64,000 nucleotides of DNA from Liopterus haemorrhoidalis (Eukaryota; Arthropoda; Insecta; Coleoptera; Dytiscidae): assembly GCA_963971575.1 (NCBI GenBank), contig OZ020611.1, positions 143,122,419 through 143,186,418 of the forward strand. The letters run 5' to 3'. Each line of letters opens with the position of its first letter. Within the stretch, counting starts at the first letter, position 1. The notes under the pieces are model-generated. The model searched no databases, was not told the origin of the DNA, and worked only from the letters and a program-made list of their open reading frames with translations. Of the stretch, positions 42,806 through 52,755 are shown in pieces. The position numbers and the translations under genes were made by a program.

Positions 42806-43943
42806 TAGAGCCCTGCGCGGATAAGCTTTTATGTATCCGCATCCGCACATCCATGATCCGCATCCGATCCGCATCCGATCCGCATCCGATCCGCATCTGC
42901 AGCTTTTTTAAATAACAAATCCGCATCCGATCCGCATCCGCAAAAATATCCGCACTATCCGCACTACAGGTTTTGCTGTCAGTTTGGAAAGAACTAACAT
43001 ATTTCGCCTGTTTAGGTAATCTCTGCTCTAAAACGCTACTGAAAATTTTTGGATTTACCAGCTTATTTATTACTAACCTAACCTAAGGGACCCCAAAAGT
43101 TTTAAGGCCTAGATGCGCTAATAACTTATTTAAATCTAGAGAGAGATAACAATTTTGGGGGGCCTAAGCGTTCTTTTTCGTAGGGAGTAAGTGGCGTGCT
43201 GCTTTTTTTAATATTGAATTAAAAAAAAAATCAGAAAAGTTACTTGATAGAAGGTGCTTCATATTTTTAGGATCAAGTAATTCTCTTACGCCATTTCGCG
43301 CATGAGTTAGGCGTTGCAACTTTTTCAAATAGCAACATGTGTCATTTATCAAATTTTTGGGATCTGCAAGACTTTTTACTTCGGGTAGTATAAAAAAATT
43401 GGCAGGTTACATAATAAAATTTTCGAGAAAAAATTATGTAGGTAAATTTTGGTAGTTAAATAAAACTTACTAATCAGTTTTATGTAAAAAAAAAACCTTT
43501 ATCAGATTTAAAAGCCAGAATTAGAGCAGAGGTAGGAAGAATTACGTCGAAAGTGTACCAGGAAACTTTTGTCCAAAATATTATTTTCTATAATATATTC
43601 AATAATAAAAAGAAAGTTAAGTTGATTGTCTCAACTCAGTCTTGATCATAGACAATTGTCTTAATAAAAATAAAATAAAGTGAGATTGAAAGCTACAAAA
43701 TATCATGTATATACAGACAACCGAAAATAACCGAGGACTGCGTAGTCAGAACACAATTGCTTGTTTCTCGGAAAGTAACCGAAGATTAAATGTTCACGCG
43801 GATATTGCGGATAAGCGGATATGACATTTAATCCGCATCCGATCCGCATCCGCATGGTTTAAATGATAATTTATCCACATCCGCAGAAAAGTTGCGGATA
43901 TCCGCGGATAATCCGCGGATACCCGCGGATTTGCAGGGCTCTA
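42806..43943. mobile_element. hAT-type element, TAGAGCCCTGC termini with GATCCGCATCC subterminal repeats
   Basis: Ends TAGAGCCCTGCGCGGATA and (reverse complement) TAGAGCCCTGCAAATCCG, flanked by the perfect 8-bp duplication ATAATTAG. Both subterminal regions carry clusters of ATCCGCATCCGATCCGCATC in opposite senses. A minus-strand open frame (43164-43352: TCCYLKKLQRLTHARNGVRE) is unrecognised. It lies in the receptor intron. Confidence 0.85.
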
Positions 43944-44367
43944 ATAATTAGGTTAGATTTGATTAGCAAAAATTTAGGACAGAAAAAGCCGAAACTTGAT
44001 AGACGTATATAACCGGGAACCTATAATGAATTTTTACCTGTTTTCAATGAGATTTATAGTATACATATTTTGAAAATCATTAACCTCATAACCAAAAAAT
44101 ATCAGTTATATTCCGACTTATATCATATCAATGAAAATATATCAATGTCATGTTCGAAACGCGTGTTTCTCTGTCAACTACAGATGCATGAATGATTGCT
44201 ATTGGTGCCACACTCTTACGGCTGCGTCTTCTCATTTCTAACGGTCACAATATACTCTGTTCTAAACATACAACCTAATTCTAATTTAAACTGTTGGGAA
44301 GATACGGAACATTTACTCTATTGTGTCATGCATTTTAACAAAACAAATGAAGTGCCATTCAAAAGTA
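43944..44367. other. Intronic sequence; no exon recognised
   Basis: A 65-codon plus-strand open frame begins at 44196 but lacks receptor motifs and plausible splice sites. It is treated as chance. Confidence 0.5.
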
Positions 44368-44380
44368 CTAGTTATAGTGA

Positions 44381-46047
44381 GTTAGTTAGTTAAAATTTTT
44401 GGCGCACAGCAACAAAAGCTATTTGCGCCTAACGCAGCCCATTTAAATGACTACACTACGTATTAATAAACAATAAATTAAACAATCAATAAATAGATAA
44501 AATCAATAAAATTACGCATACTCAATAAAAGAAATCTTGCACAGACAAACAAAAATAAATAAGATAAAAAAGTCTGTTCGAAAATTTGAACAGACTCAGG
44601 GCGATGGTAAGGGGCCAATTACCATCGAATATCACAGTTTAGAAGCAAGACTTCACACATAAAACAGTAAGTTCGATTCTCTCAGGAAAAGTATCAGCCT
44701 GTCCATGACTACTCTGTCGTCATCTAAATCAACTGATAGGTCATAGTACAGGCCTAACCTCTCCCTGACATCCTCGAACTGTACACATTCAGTTTTAAAG
44801 TGTAACACAGACATATCGGTGTTACACGTCTCACAGATAGGGGACTCTTCACCTCGAAGGAGGTGTCCATGGATCCACCAACAGTTGCCTACACGGAGGC
44901 GTGGAATGGCGGTTTCCTCCCTGCGGCTAATCCTGCAGGAAGAACCCCATGGTTTAACGTCTCCCTTAATCTGTCGCAAGTTAACGTTCTGTGTGCGGCT
45001 CCACTCGTGTTGCCACATGTCTAAAACCAGGTGTTTCAGATGACTCTTTGCGTCATCTGGAAAAATTAAACTCACATCAATCATAGGTCTGTGGGAGGCG
45101 GCTTTTGCAGCTGCATCTGCCGCTTCGTTGCATTTAATACCAATATGTCCCGGTATCCAGAACAGCTCTACCCTCACATTCTGAGTATTCAGATTGGAGA
45201 GAAGCAACCGGATCTTTAGTACAAGAGGATGCACTGGATCTGGATCTGGATATCTCGGACGCGAGTCCGTCAAGATAACACTTGACCGACTTTGCTTTGA
45301 CGAAACAAAACACAGGGCCTTGAAAATAGCGTACAGCTCAGCAGTGTAAACACTCGTTATGGAGTGCAGACGGTATTGAAACTGTTGTAGATTCAAAACA
45401 ACGAACGCACACCCAACCCTGGTTCCGGATTTTGATCCGTCCGTAAAAATGACAGTATCTTCGAACCTAGGGACCAGTGTTCTTTGTAACTCATGTTGGT
45501 ATTCGATAGGCAACGTAGTATCTTTATCAAATCTAGTTAATGCGAGATTCACAAGCGGATGCGGTAGCGTCCACGGTGGAACAGCACACAAAACGAAACT
45601 TGCTATTTCGGGCATATTAAAATCAATGTCACTCAAAATGTCGAAAGTCCTCAGATCAAAAGGCCCATTTGCTCTTGGTTCTCTGTCATAAGTCTCTGTA
45701 TGCCTATTTTGTAGAATAGGGTCATACGCAGGACGATCTAGCTTGGCACTGAGTACAGCCATATACTGCAGAGATAGAATTTTACGACGATTGTACAGTG
45801 ACGGTTCGCCTGCTTCACACAGCAGGCTTGGTATTGGGCTGGTGCGAAATGCACCTGTGGCCAATCTAACCCCAGTGGGATGTACAGTGTCAAGAATTCT
45901 TATCTCTTGGTGTTTAGCTGACCCATAAGCTAGACATCCGTAGTCCAGCTTAGAGCGCACTAGAGAACGATATAAACGTAACATGACAGTGCGGTCTGCT
46001 CCCCATGACTTGTGACTGAGGACCGGCAACAAATTGTGCGACTTTTG
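44381..46047 (-). mobile_element. 5'-truncated I-type LINE with perfect 13-bp target duplication
   Basis: CTAGTTATAGTGA occurs at 44368-44380 and 46048-46060. The 3' end (minus strand) finishes TAACTAACTAAC, a short tandem tail as in I-type elements rather than poly-A. The element is 1,667 bp, cut at its 5' end in the reverse transcriptase C-terminus. It lies in the receptor intron in antisense orientation. Confidence 0.9.
44653..46047 (-). CDS. LINE ORF2 C-terminus with RNase H (5'-truncated)
   Basis: About 464 codons remain open to the stop at 44653. In order: RT thumb region (SLVRSKLDYGCLAYGS, the typical SVLDYG..VY motif), a linker, RNase H (IFTDGSKSGTRVGCAFV with first Asp; YTAELYAI with Glu; LTDSR with second Asp; FWIPGHIGIKCNEAADAAAK with the GHxGIxGNExAD box), and a tail with CETCNTDMSVLHFKTEC, the CCHC-like motif. 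The LTDSR is followed by PRYPDPDP instead of the usual helix, a possible small local change. Having no stop over this length agrees with recent insertion. It has no start codon of its own; the upstream part was never copied. Confidence 0.88.
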   Translation of the reverse strand, partial: QKSHNLLPVLSHKSWGADRTVMLRLYRSLVRSKLDYGCLAYGSAKHQEIRILDTVHPTGVRLATGAFRTSPIPSLLCEAGEPSLYNRRKILSLQYMAVLSAKLDRPAYDPILQNRHTETYDREPRANGPFDLRTFDILSDIDFNMPEIASFVLCAVPPWTLPHPLVNLALTRFDKDTTLPIEYQHELQRTLVPRFEDTVIFTDGSKSGTRVGCAFVVLNLQQFQYRLHSITSVYTAELYAIFKALCFVSSKQSRSSVILTDSRPRYPDPDPVHPLVLKIRLLLSNLNTQNVRVELFWIPGHIGIKCNEAADAAAKAASHRPMIDVSLIFPDDAKSHLKHLVLDMWQHEWSRTQNVNLRQIKGDVKPWGSSCRISRREETAIPRLRVGNCWWIHGHLLRGEESPICETCNTDMSVLHFKTECVQFEDVRERLGLYYDLSVDLDDDRVVMDRLILFLRESNLLFYV

Positions 46048-46163
46048 CTAGTTATAGTGATAATTTCGCCTAATTTAATCGAAGTCGTATCTCATCTTTT
46101 TATCATCTCCATCTCCATTCATTATTTATTAAATAGGACATCCAGTAAATCAATATGTTTCAG

Positions 46164-46263
46164 ATATGGCGAATACGTCGATAAGTGTTTTTCTATATTT
46201 TGCTTTGCTTTGGTAACACTGGCAGCATTCATTTTTGGAATACTAGAATACCAGATACTAATT
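46164..46263 (+). CDS. Odorant receptor exon 2 of those visible
   Basis: The 100-bp exon lies after ATATGTTTCAG (46153-46163) and before GTAAGT (46264). Joined to the previous exon it reads IIKYGEYVDKCFSIFCFALV then TLAAFIFGILEYQILI: the receptor's TM5 region, where relatives have a (F/Y)..E.E..FS...... motif. It ends in phase 0. It lies 116 bp after the LINE's target duplication, so the LINE missed the exon. Confidence 0.8.
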
Positions 46264-46416
46264 GTAAGTATGAACAAGGGTTTTTGTTATGCATGATCGG
46301 TTATATTGCCGCTACGGCCGCCTGACATTATGAAACAAATATAAACAAATATAGAGGCGCGCACGACCGGCAGAATAACCAAAAATTATGAAAACAGCAA
46401 TATTCAGATACAAGTA

Positions 46417-47125
46417 CGAGGTCTGTTCAAAAAGTATCGCGAATTTTGTGTTTTTTCAAAAATTATTTATTTATTCATGAATATCTATTTTGTCCCCTTC
46501 AAAGTAATCCCCACCAGATATTATACACTTGTGCCAACGTTTTTTCCAATCCTCGAAGCAACTGAAAAAATCATTTTTTGTGATCTTGTTCAGCTCCTCC
46601 TTCGATGCCGTCTTTATCTCCTCACTCGTAGCATAGCGTCGTCCTTTCATGGGCCTCTTCAGTTTCGGGAACAAGAAAAAGTCACAGGGGGCAGATCTGG
46701 GGAATACGGTGGCTGCGGCATTATTAGTGTGTTGTTTTTGGCCAAAAATTCGCGCACTAGCAATTTCGCGGTGACCCGTCTCATGTCCAAATCTTTGGTA
46801 AAAATCGAACGGCACGAGCCAATCGATATGTTTAGGTCCTCAGCAACTTCTCTAACAGTGATTCGACGATTGGCCAATATTATTTTTTTCACTTCATCAA
46901 TGTTTTCGTCTGTTGTTGACGTGCTCGGGCGTCGAAAATCGAAGACGAGCCAAAACACGTGCAAGTAAAGCAACTGTCCAAAATTAACTGAACATTAAAA
47001 ATGGCCGAACTTGTCGGCATAAATGAGACACATGAGTACCAACATAACGCCACAAAAAAATCGAAAATCGAATATACGTAACCCGCGGAAATTTAAAATT
47101 CGCGATACTTTTTGAACAGACCTCG
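46417..47125 (-). mobile_element. mariner, internally deleted
   Basis: Ends CGAGGTCTGTTCAAAAAGTA on both sides (inverted), each continuing TCGCGAATTTT, flanked by TA. Minus strand coding: STTDENIDEVKKIILANRRI + TVREVAEDLNISIGSCRSIF (HTH), then after a deletion VREFLAKNNTLIMPQPPYSP, a frameshift, and CDFFLFPKLKRPMKGRRYAT to the C-terminus. The catalytic middle is lost. It is in the receptor intron, between exons. Confidence 0.87.
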
Positions 47126-47696
47126 TATATTTATCCCTTTAGCAACCATTTTTTTTTTTTTTTTGCTTAGCTAACAAATTGTACTAGGCTTATGGAGGGC
47201 CACTAATGCTAAATTTGCATTCAAATTTAACCTAAAGTGTAACTTATTATCTGTAGACCTAAAAATGGTAAGCCCACCCTGAATCGGATCTGGGCAGGTA
47301 GTGCCAAAAGGTTTATATGGGTGAAATAAGAACAGAAATTGTTTTATTTTTCTGGTGTATTTGTTATTCAAGAATTACAATCCCTTTACTTTTGTAAAAT
47401 GTTTATTATTTATTTTTAATATGTAACCTCAGGCAAATATCCATAATACGTCAACTCTTGCACTCAGCTGATTGTTTTCAGTAAAAACACGTATAATTTT
47501 GCTCAACCGGCGTTTATAGGCGTTTCATTGTGCAGTCGTCTGTAGGCGGCCACGTGCATTTCGATAAAATTTGCACATATTTTATTTAACATGGATTTAT
47601 ATATGATCCGCTTCGAGGCGGTGTTGGAAATTAGAGTTTAGTATCACCAGCGAATGATTCGGCAAAATACGCTCTCAAAAAACTTTTTTGTTTCAG
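47126..47696. other. Receptor intron; no feature recognised
   Basis: AT-rich with a T-run at 47150-47163. No ORF or repeat of note. Confidence 0.5.
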
Positions 47697-47798
47697 TCGG
47701 AATCTTTTCCTGAAAGCTTGCGTTATATTGCACATCTTGGAGGATGGATATTCATACTTTTTATGGTGAATTATTCAGCTCAAGACCTTTCAGATGAA
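47697..47798 (+). CDS. Odorant receptor exon 3 of those visible
   Basis: 102 bp, phase 0 at both ends, after TTTTTTGTTTCAG and before GTATGT. It encodes SESFPESLRYIAHLGGWIFI then LFMVNYSAQDLSDE. This is the TM6 region with the conserved (Y/N)SAQ.L.DES-like end shared by insect odorant receptors. Conserved short phase-0 exons near the C-terminus are usual for the family. Confidence 0.88.
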
Positions 47799-47851
47799 GT
47801 ATGTCGAATATGAATTAATTTTGGTTTTATTCGAAATATTTCCATTTACAG

Positions 47852-48007
47852 AGTATTAGTATTGCTGACGAACTATACCAGATAAATTGGATAGATTTGC
47901 CTGTTTCACTCCAGAAAGATGTCAGGTTTATGTTAATGAGATCACAAAAGCCAATTACTCTATCAACTGGACCATTTGGTATCCTTGGAAGAGAACGATT
48001 CCTCACT
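47852..48007 (+). CDS. Odorant receptor exon 4 of those visible (C-terminal signature)
   Basis: 156 bp, phase 0, after TCCATTTACAG and before GTAAGT. It reads SISIADELYQINWIDLPVSL, QKDVRFMLMRSQKPITLSTG, PFGILGRERFLT. The W.DLPVSLQKD...M..RSQKP..L.AGPFG..... pattern is the hallmark of the 7tm_6 C-terminus and start of TM7. The intron before it is only 53 bp. Confidence 0.92.
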
Positions 48008-48229
48008 GTAAGTCGATAAATTTATATATAGTACGAAAAATGTCCAACAATCCAAAAATGTCCGAAAAACAATTTCCACCGTATACATGCAAAATTGTAT
48101 TCCGTTTCTTATTTAAGTATAGATAGTAACTCAACTTCTTACTCGTGTAAAAGTTGCTACGTGATCTTGAGAGTGTCCTGGTCGACAGTAGCGGTAGATA
48201 AAGTCCGTTCTAGATTATAATTTTTTCAG

Positions 48230-48331
48230 TACTATCCAACTCTGACGTCATTTCAACTTTTGATACTACAGAATATAGTGGGGGAAAAAAATAAGAGACA
48301 GCGATACCTTCCATCTTTTATTACTTTGTGA
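48230..48331 (+). CDS. Probable terminal odorant receptor exon
   Basis: After ATAATTTTTTCAG (48217-48229) the phase-0 frame reads YYPTLTSFQLLILQNIV then 16 residues to TGA at 48329. The family usually ends with ..LKTSYSYFTLL...; TLTSFQLLILQ is a weak likeness with an unusually long tail. It is the only acceptor with a suitable frame that I found within 300 bp. If wrong, the true last exon lies further on or is lost. Confidence 0.45.
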   Translation, partial: YYPTLTSFQLLILQNIVGEKNKRQRYLPSFITL

Positions 48332-48861
48332 TGCTCTTCACTGCTAACTTAAAAAATTCTAGGTTTAGGAAACAGACAACAGTTTGGTTATAGGACCAAT
48401 TCTAGTAACCAATTTATAAATATTGTTTAATTGTGCTAAGTTTATATTTAATTATATGTTCTAAATAAACTTCTTATCAACTTAATAAACTTCTAAAAGT
48501 TAAGTTGTAAACAAAAACTAAAATGTTGGTAGTTGGTACGACTGAGAAGTATACTGTCACCCAAAAATTTGACCGGAGGTAGTTTTGAAAATATTGTAGT
48601 TTGTAGTGTAGCATCGAAAGTTAGAAGGAAATAGTTGTGTTGCACATTATATTTTTATGTCAGTGCTACGCAAAAAATCTGTAGTTCTTCGCATAAAAGT
48701 AAAATGTAGAACGGACTTAATGTACAACGTTTTCACATTTGTAGCATGGAGTTTATAGGGAGATAACAAGTCTCTTATGACCTTGTCACTACGTGACGTC
48801 ACCGTAGAACATCAAGTGCCATATTAGGGTACCCATAATATCGAGTTTATGCTGTATTTTG
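48332..48861. other. No gene recognised
   Basis: AT-rich, includes GATGACGT-type motifs near 48245 and 48795. No repeat boundaries seen. Confidence 0.45.
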
Positions 48862-48869
48862 TATACTGG

Positions 48870-49076
48870 CAGGGGCGAACACAAGGGGGGTCCAAGGGGT
48901 CCGGACCCCCCCCCTCGTACTGTGGGAAGGAAGGACTTTTTTTTTTGCTTTTCACTTAAAATTTAGAAGGGAGGACCTTTTTTTTCTCTTCATTTGAAAT
49001 TGAAATTTTGCCCTGTGTTTATAAAAATTAAGTATAATTGGACCCCCTCCAAGCCAAAAATCTGTGTGCACCCCTG
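48870..49076. mobile_element. hAT-type MITE with inverted minisatellite
   Basis: Ends CAGGGGCGAACACAAGG and (reverse complement) CAGGGGTGCACACAGATT, flanked by the perfect 8-bp duplication TATACTGG. About two minisatellite units in reverse sense (GGACTTTTTTTTTTGC, GAGGACCTTTTTTTTC) lie inside. Confidence 0.86.
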
Positions 49077-49363
49077 TATACTGGGGGTCTATTCTGTAAC
49101 TTGTTGACAGTCATTTCCACACTTCCTGTCTCCGTAGACTGTCCTCTATGTGATGTTGTTTTGTATTTGGCATTAACGAAAATAAGTGGTGCCATTTTGA
49201 AATTTTGACATCTTGTGATGGTCAGAATAGACTTATAACAAGGGGTTATTCTGAATAGAAATGCCAAAAGTCTTACAAAATATTAATAATAATTCCGGTA
49301 ATATATAGAATTCCTTCAAGAATATTGACTGTAAGATGACCCGTCACTGGTATTAATGTAGAG

Positions 49364-50025
49364 CAGCGGTTTCCAAACTTTGTTCACTAACGCTCCCTTC
49401 ATAAATAATCCCATCTCCCTTTATATAAATTTATAAACAATTTGTAAATAATGTCTTTATTGAAATAATAAGCACAAAAGTAGTACAAATATGTAATATA
49501 AATAATTTCTCTAATCCCTAAATATTTATTCTCACAACATAAATCACGTAAATTGTATAAAAATCAATTATATTAATATTAAACGTAATACAGAATACAA
49601 TAAAAATGAATCAATTTTAATGTGAAGTATGGGCTTGTTTCTTCGCACATAATTCGTTAAAACGCAGTTTATATGAAGAAAAAGCTACTCTTATTCCGTC
49701 TTCCACTATTTATCCTGCTCGATATTTTGTTTTAATAACAGCTAATGTGGAAAATTCTGTTTTGCACATATATGAGGTCACAAAAGGTAAAAGAATGTTT
49801 ATAGCTTTTGATGATAAGGCGGGATATTCCTTACTTTCAACCAGAATTTCCCCGGATTATTCGGATTGAATCTTTTAGCGATCTATCACAAGAAAATTCT
49901 ATTCATTTTTCCTGTTCATTAGTTCAAAATTATCATTATATTCGACAATAAACGATCGAAAAAAATTGCAACAAACCAGCGACCCCTTGGTGATTCTTGC
50001 ACGTCCCCCACTTTGGAAACCGCTG
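49364..50025 (-). mobile_element. hAT element, ZBED5-like, copy A (decayed)
   Basis: Ends CAGCGGTTTCCAAACTTTG and (reverse complement) CAGCGGTTTCCAAAGTGGG, flanked by the perfect 8-bp duplication ATGTAGAG. Its minus strand matches the plus strand of 51913-52600, but the hAT C-terminal coding is frameshifted and has a stop (TAAATAGTGG). Confidence 0.87.
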
Positions 50026-50317
50026 ATGTAGAGGATTGCAGATACGATTGGAAAAAATATAATTGTGCAAAACAGCTTATTTAGATTAATTAAATTTTAT
50101 TAAAAGTATCTTTTTTTATTATTTTATTTTATTACAAGTTGGCATGAGTATACTAATACTATTAGCCATTACAGTACTTTCTACATACATTTAAGTTATA
50201 ATTTTTGCATTTACAATAAATTTAAAAATATAATTTCAGATATCTCGGTGGTAGCCAGCAATAAGATTTTCATTCCGAGTGGGAATTTGTATATTTTCTT
50301 TGATTAGTTCATTATAG

Positions 50318-51228
50318 AATAGGGGATACGCATAAAATTTTTATTTCCTTAAAACTACATTATTTTGATATGTTAATGTTAGTTATGTCACCTAACAAAA
50401 CAAAAATTACATTATAATTAATATTATAGCCAAATTTTTGAATTAAAATATTGTAAATTTGAAATAAGCCGACCACGGAGCGAAGGTTGCCGAGTAAAAA
50501 CGACTGAGTATGACGTCAAACGATAAGGGTTTCACATCACAGATACAGCTACAACAATCTTTACACGTGTGTGTATTGTATTGTTCGAGAGTTTTGTATT
50601 TGTTTTTAAACAATTTTTCACGCATTTATTATTAAAATGGCAGATAAAGATTTTGTTAGGGCTCAGAGTGATAATTTACCCAACATTGATGCATTTATGC
50701 TCATGGAATATATAAAAAATAATGAATGCTACAGTGCTGAAGAAATACGTGGTGTCAAAGTAATTTTTATTTTATATTCTATAACTTTATGTAAACAAAC
50801 GCTGCAACTCTGTAAAATGTAAATATTTATGTAATTTAGATGTCAGAATTTTACTACATTGTTTACATGAAGTTACAAAACGTTAGAGGCATAATTGAAA
50901 TACTGCAATATAAGTTATCTATTTTAATATAAAATTTAAATAGGTAAACATGTATAAATTGTTTTTATAGAATTAAACTTTATTTTAATTAAAATCACTC
51001 TAACTTTACATAACCTATAAAAGTTATACAAACAAATAAGTTCATAACAGACTATGTACGCCGGTAAGCTAGTAGTGTAATGTGTCAGTTAGAAGGGGTA
51101 TGACGTCACACGTCGTTTTCGCGCGCTACATACATTTATGGTTTTTTTAAGCCTTCAAATTACAAAAAAACAAAATTAAAAACTGTTTTTTATGTTTATA
51201 TGCAACAAGAGGAATATAATAAAAATTC
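50318..51228. mobile_element. ATAGGGGATA-TIR element, copy 2, with a second gene's first exon
   Basis: The left end AATAGGGGATACGCATAAAA is the inverse of the right end of copy 1 (14839). The sequence then follows copy 1 in reverse as far as CGCATTTATTATTAAA. Here, unlike copy 1, an ATG and 41 codons follow (50637). Beyond about 50940 it follows the other end of copy 1 (GTAAACATGTATAAATTG to ATATGCAACAAGAGGAATAT). At 51228 it is cut before the terminal repeat by a LINE fragment. Confidence 0.75.
50637..50759 (+). pseudogene. First exon of a TE-borne protein (SWIM/YqaJ-type N-terminus, tentative)
   Basis: MADKDFVRAQSDNLPNIDAF then MLMEYIKNNECYSAEEIRGV and K. From memory, insect genomes hold a large family of uncharacterised proteins that begin MADxDFVxxxSxNLPxVxxFM and have EIRGVK before an exon end. 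They continue into a SWIM zinc finger and a YqaJ-like nuclease domain. The next bases GTAATTTTTA can serve as a donor. The remainder of that gene is deleted here. Reading is inward from the left terminus. The family link is recall, not search. Confidence 0.5.
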
Positions 51229-51490
51229 TGTTTGTAGAGTAGTTATCACATTCAAATATGAGGTGATTTAAGCTCGCAACTTTGTTTTGATCACATGAGC
51301 ATAATGGTGAATCAGCTAGATTGATTTTGAACAGGTGGCTGGGATGTCGGGTATGATTAAGACGAATTCTGGTCATTGTGGTGATAAATTTTCTGGGCAT
51401 TGATGAGTTGAACCAAGGGGATGCCGGTAGTGAATTCTGTAAATTGTAATAGAACTTGCCCTTCGATTTTGAAATTTCTTTGTAGTCCAT
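51229..51490 (-). pseudogene. LINE C-terminal fragment
   Basis: Minus strand: SLPASPWFNSSMPRKFITTM, TRIRLNHTRHPSHLFKIN, then LCSCDQNKVASLNHLIFECD: the RLxxGH/NH...C.C....S..HL...C pattern of the tail of LINE ORF2 (Jockey/I type). It abuts the truncated end of the ATAGGGGATA element. Confidence 0.65.
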
Positions 51491-51904
51491 ATCCCATTTA
51501 TTATTTATTTGTTTTTTATGTCTAGCTTTATATCATTAATGGCAATGAAATCTGTTTGTGTTCCATCTTCAGTTGCAAATTTTGCAAGAATTATCTTATA
51601 TATTTATATGTTTAATATAAATAAGCTAAATAACACAGAAACAATTATAAAAAATAATTGATATTCTCATTATATTACTGAGCTGTATTATCTTTTTCAC
51701 TTCATGTACATCTAAAAATTTATAAAAAGCTACAAAAATATATATTTCCATATAAAACACACATTTTAAATTACAGTTACCTACAAATATATTCAAACGT
51801 ATGTAAACAATAAGTACAAATGTCATTATCACATTTTAAAGAGGATACATTCTTACATCTCCTCTCAAGGGCGATACAACACTGTTAAAAGTGCACTATC
51901 AATG
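51491..51904. other. No gene recognised
   Basis: AT-rich. Minus-strand open frames here are compositionally biased and unconvincing. Confidence 0.45.
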
Positions 51905-51912
51905 AGTTACAG

Positions 51913-52600
51913 CAGCGGTTTCCTAAGTGGGGGGCGCGCAAGATTCACCAAGGGGTTGCGGGTTTATTGCAAATATGTAATTTTTTTTTTCGATCGTTTA
52001 TTGTCAAATATAATGATAATTTTGAACTAATGAACAGGAAAAATGAATAGAACTTTTTTGTGATAGCTCGCTAAAAGATCAATTCAATCCGAATCATCCG
52101 GGGAAATTCTGGTTGGTAGTAAGCAAGGAATATCCCGCCTTATCATCAAAAGCTATAAAAATTCTTTTACCTTTTGTGACCTCATATATGTACGAAACAG
52201 GATTTTTCACATTAGCTGTTATTAAAACAAAATATCGAGCAGGATTAATAGTAGAAGACGAAATAAGAGTAGCTCTTTCTTCATATGAACCGTGTTTTAA
52301 CGAATGTGCGAAGAAACAAGACTATTCTTCACATTAAAATTGATTAATTTTTATAGTATTTTGTATTATATTTAATATTAAAATAATTTATTTTTATACA
52401 ATTTTCGTGATTAATGTTGTGAGAATAAATATTTAGGAATTAGAGATATTATTTACATTACATATTTGTACTACTTTTGTGATTATTATTTCAATAAAGA
52501 CATTATTTACAAATTGTTTATAAATTTCCTGAATAGGGGGGCGCCAGAGATGGGATTTTTTTATTAAGGGGCGTTAGAGAACAAAATTTGGAAACCGCTG
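51913..52600 (+). mobile_element. hAT element, ZBED5-like, copy B
   Basis: Ends CAGCGGTTTCCTAAGTGGGG and (reverse complement) CAGCGGTTTCCAAATTTTG, flanked by the perfect 8-bp duplication AGTTACAG. It is 688 bp; only the 3' coding part remains. Copy A at 49364-50025 is in the opposite orientation. Confidence 0.88.
52095..52337 (+). pseudogene. hAT transposase C-terminal dimerisation domain
   Basis: The open frame through 52101-52337 reads FWLVVSKEYPALSSKAIKIL, LPFVTSYMYETGFFTLAVIK, TKYRAGLIVEDEIRVALSS and ends in SH plus stop. It matches the hATC end of ZBED5/SCAND3-type hAT transposases (FW..V..EYP.LS..A...LLPF.T.YLCE.GFS.L..IK.K.R). The usual CEAGFS is YETGFF here. The RNase H-like catalytic region and BED finger are absent, so there is no activity. 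Confidence 0.78.
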
Positions 52601-52755
52601 AGTTACAGAATACCAACACGAGGTGTTGAAAATCGTAACTTTCAACAGAATACCATAGAAATGATTGTCGAAAAGCTTACAGAATAGACTCCCAGATATT
52701 TGAGTATTTTTTCTAGTTGTAATTTTTTTTTTTTGTTACAAATTGTGCATATAAC

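Noticed and set aside
44196..44393. 65-codon open frame as a receptor exon interrupted by the LINE
   Set aside because: No odorant receptor motif, no fitting splice phase; the exons 40687 and 46164 already join in frame without it.
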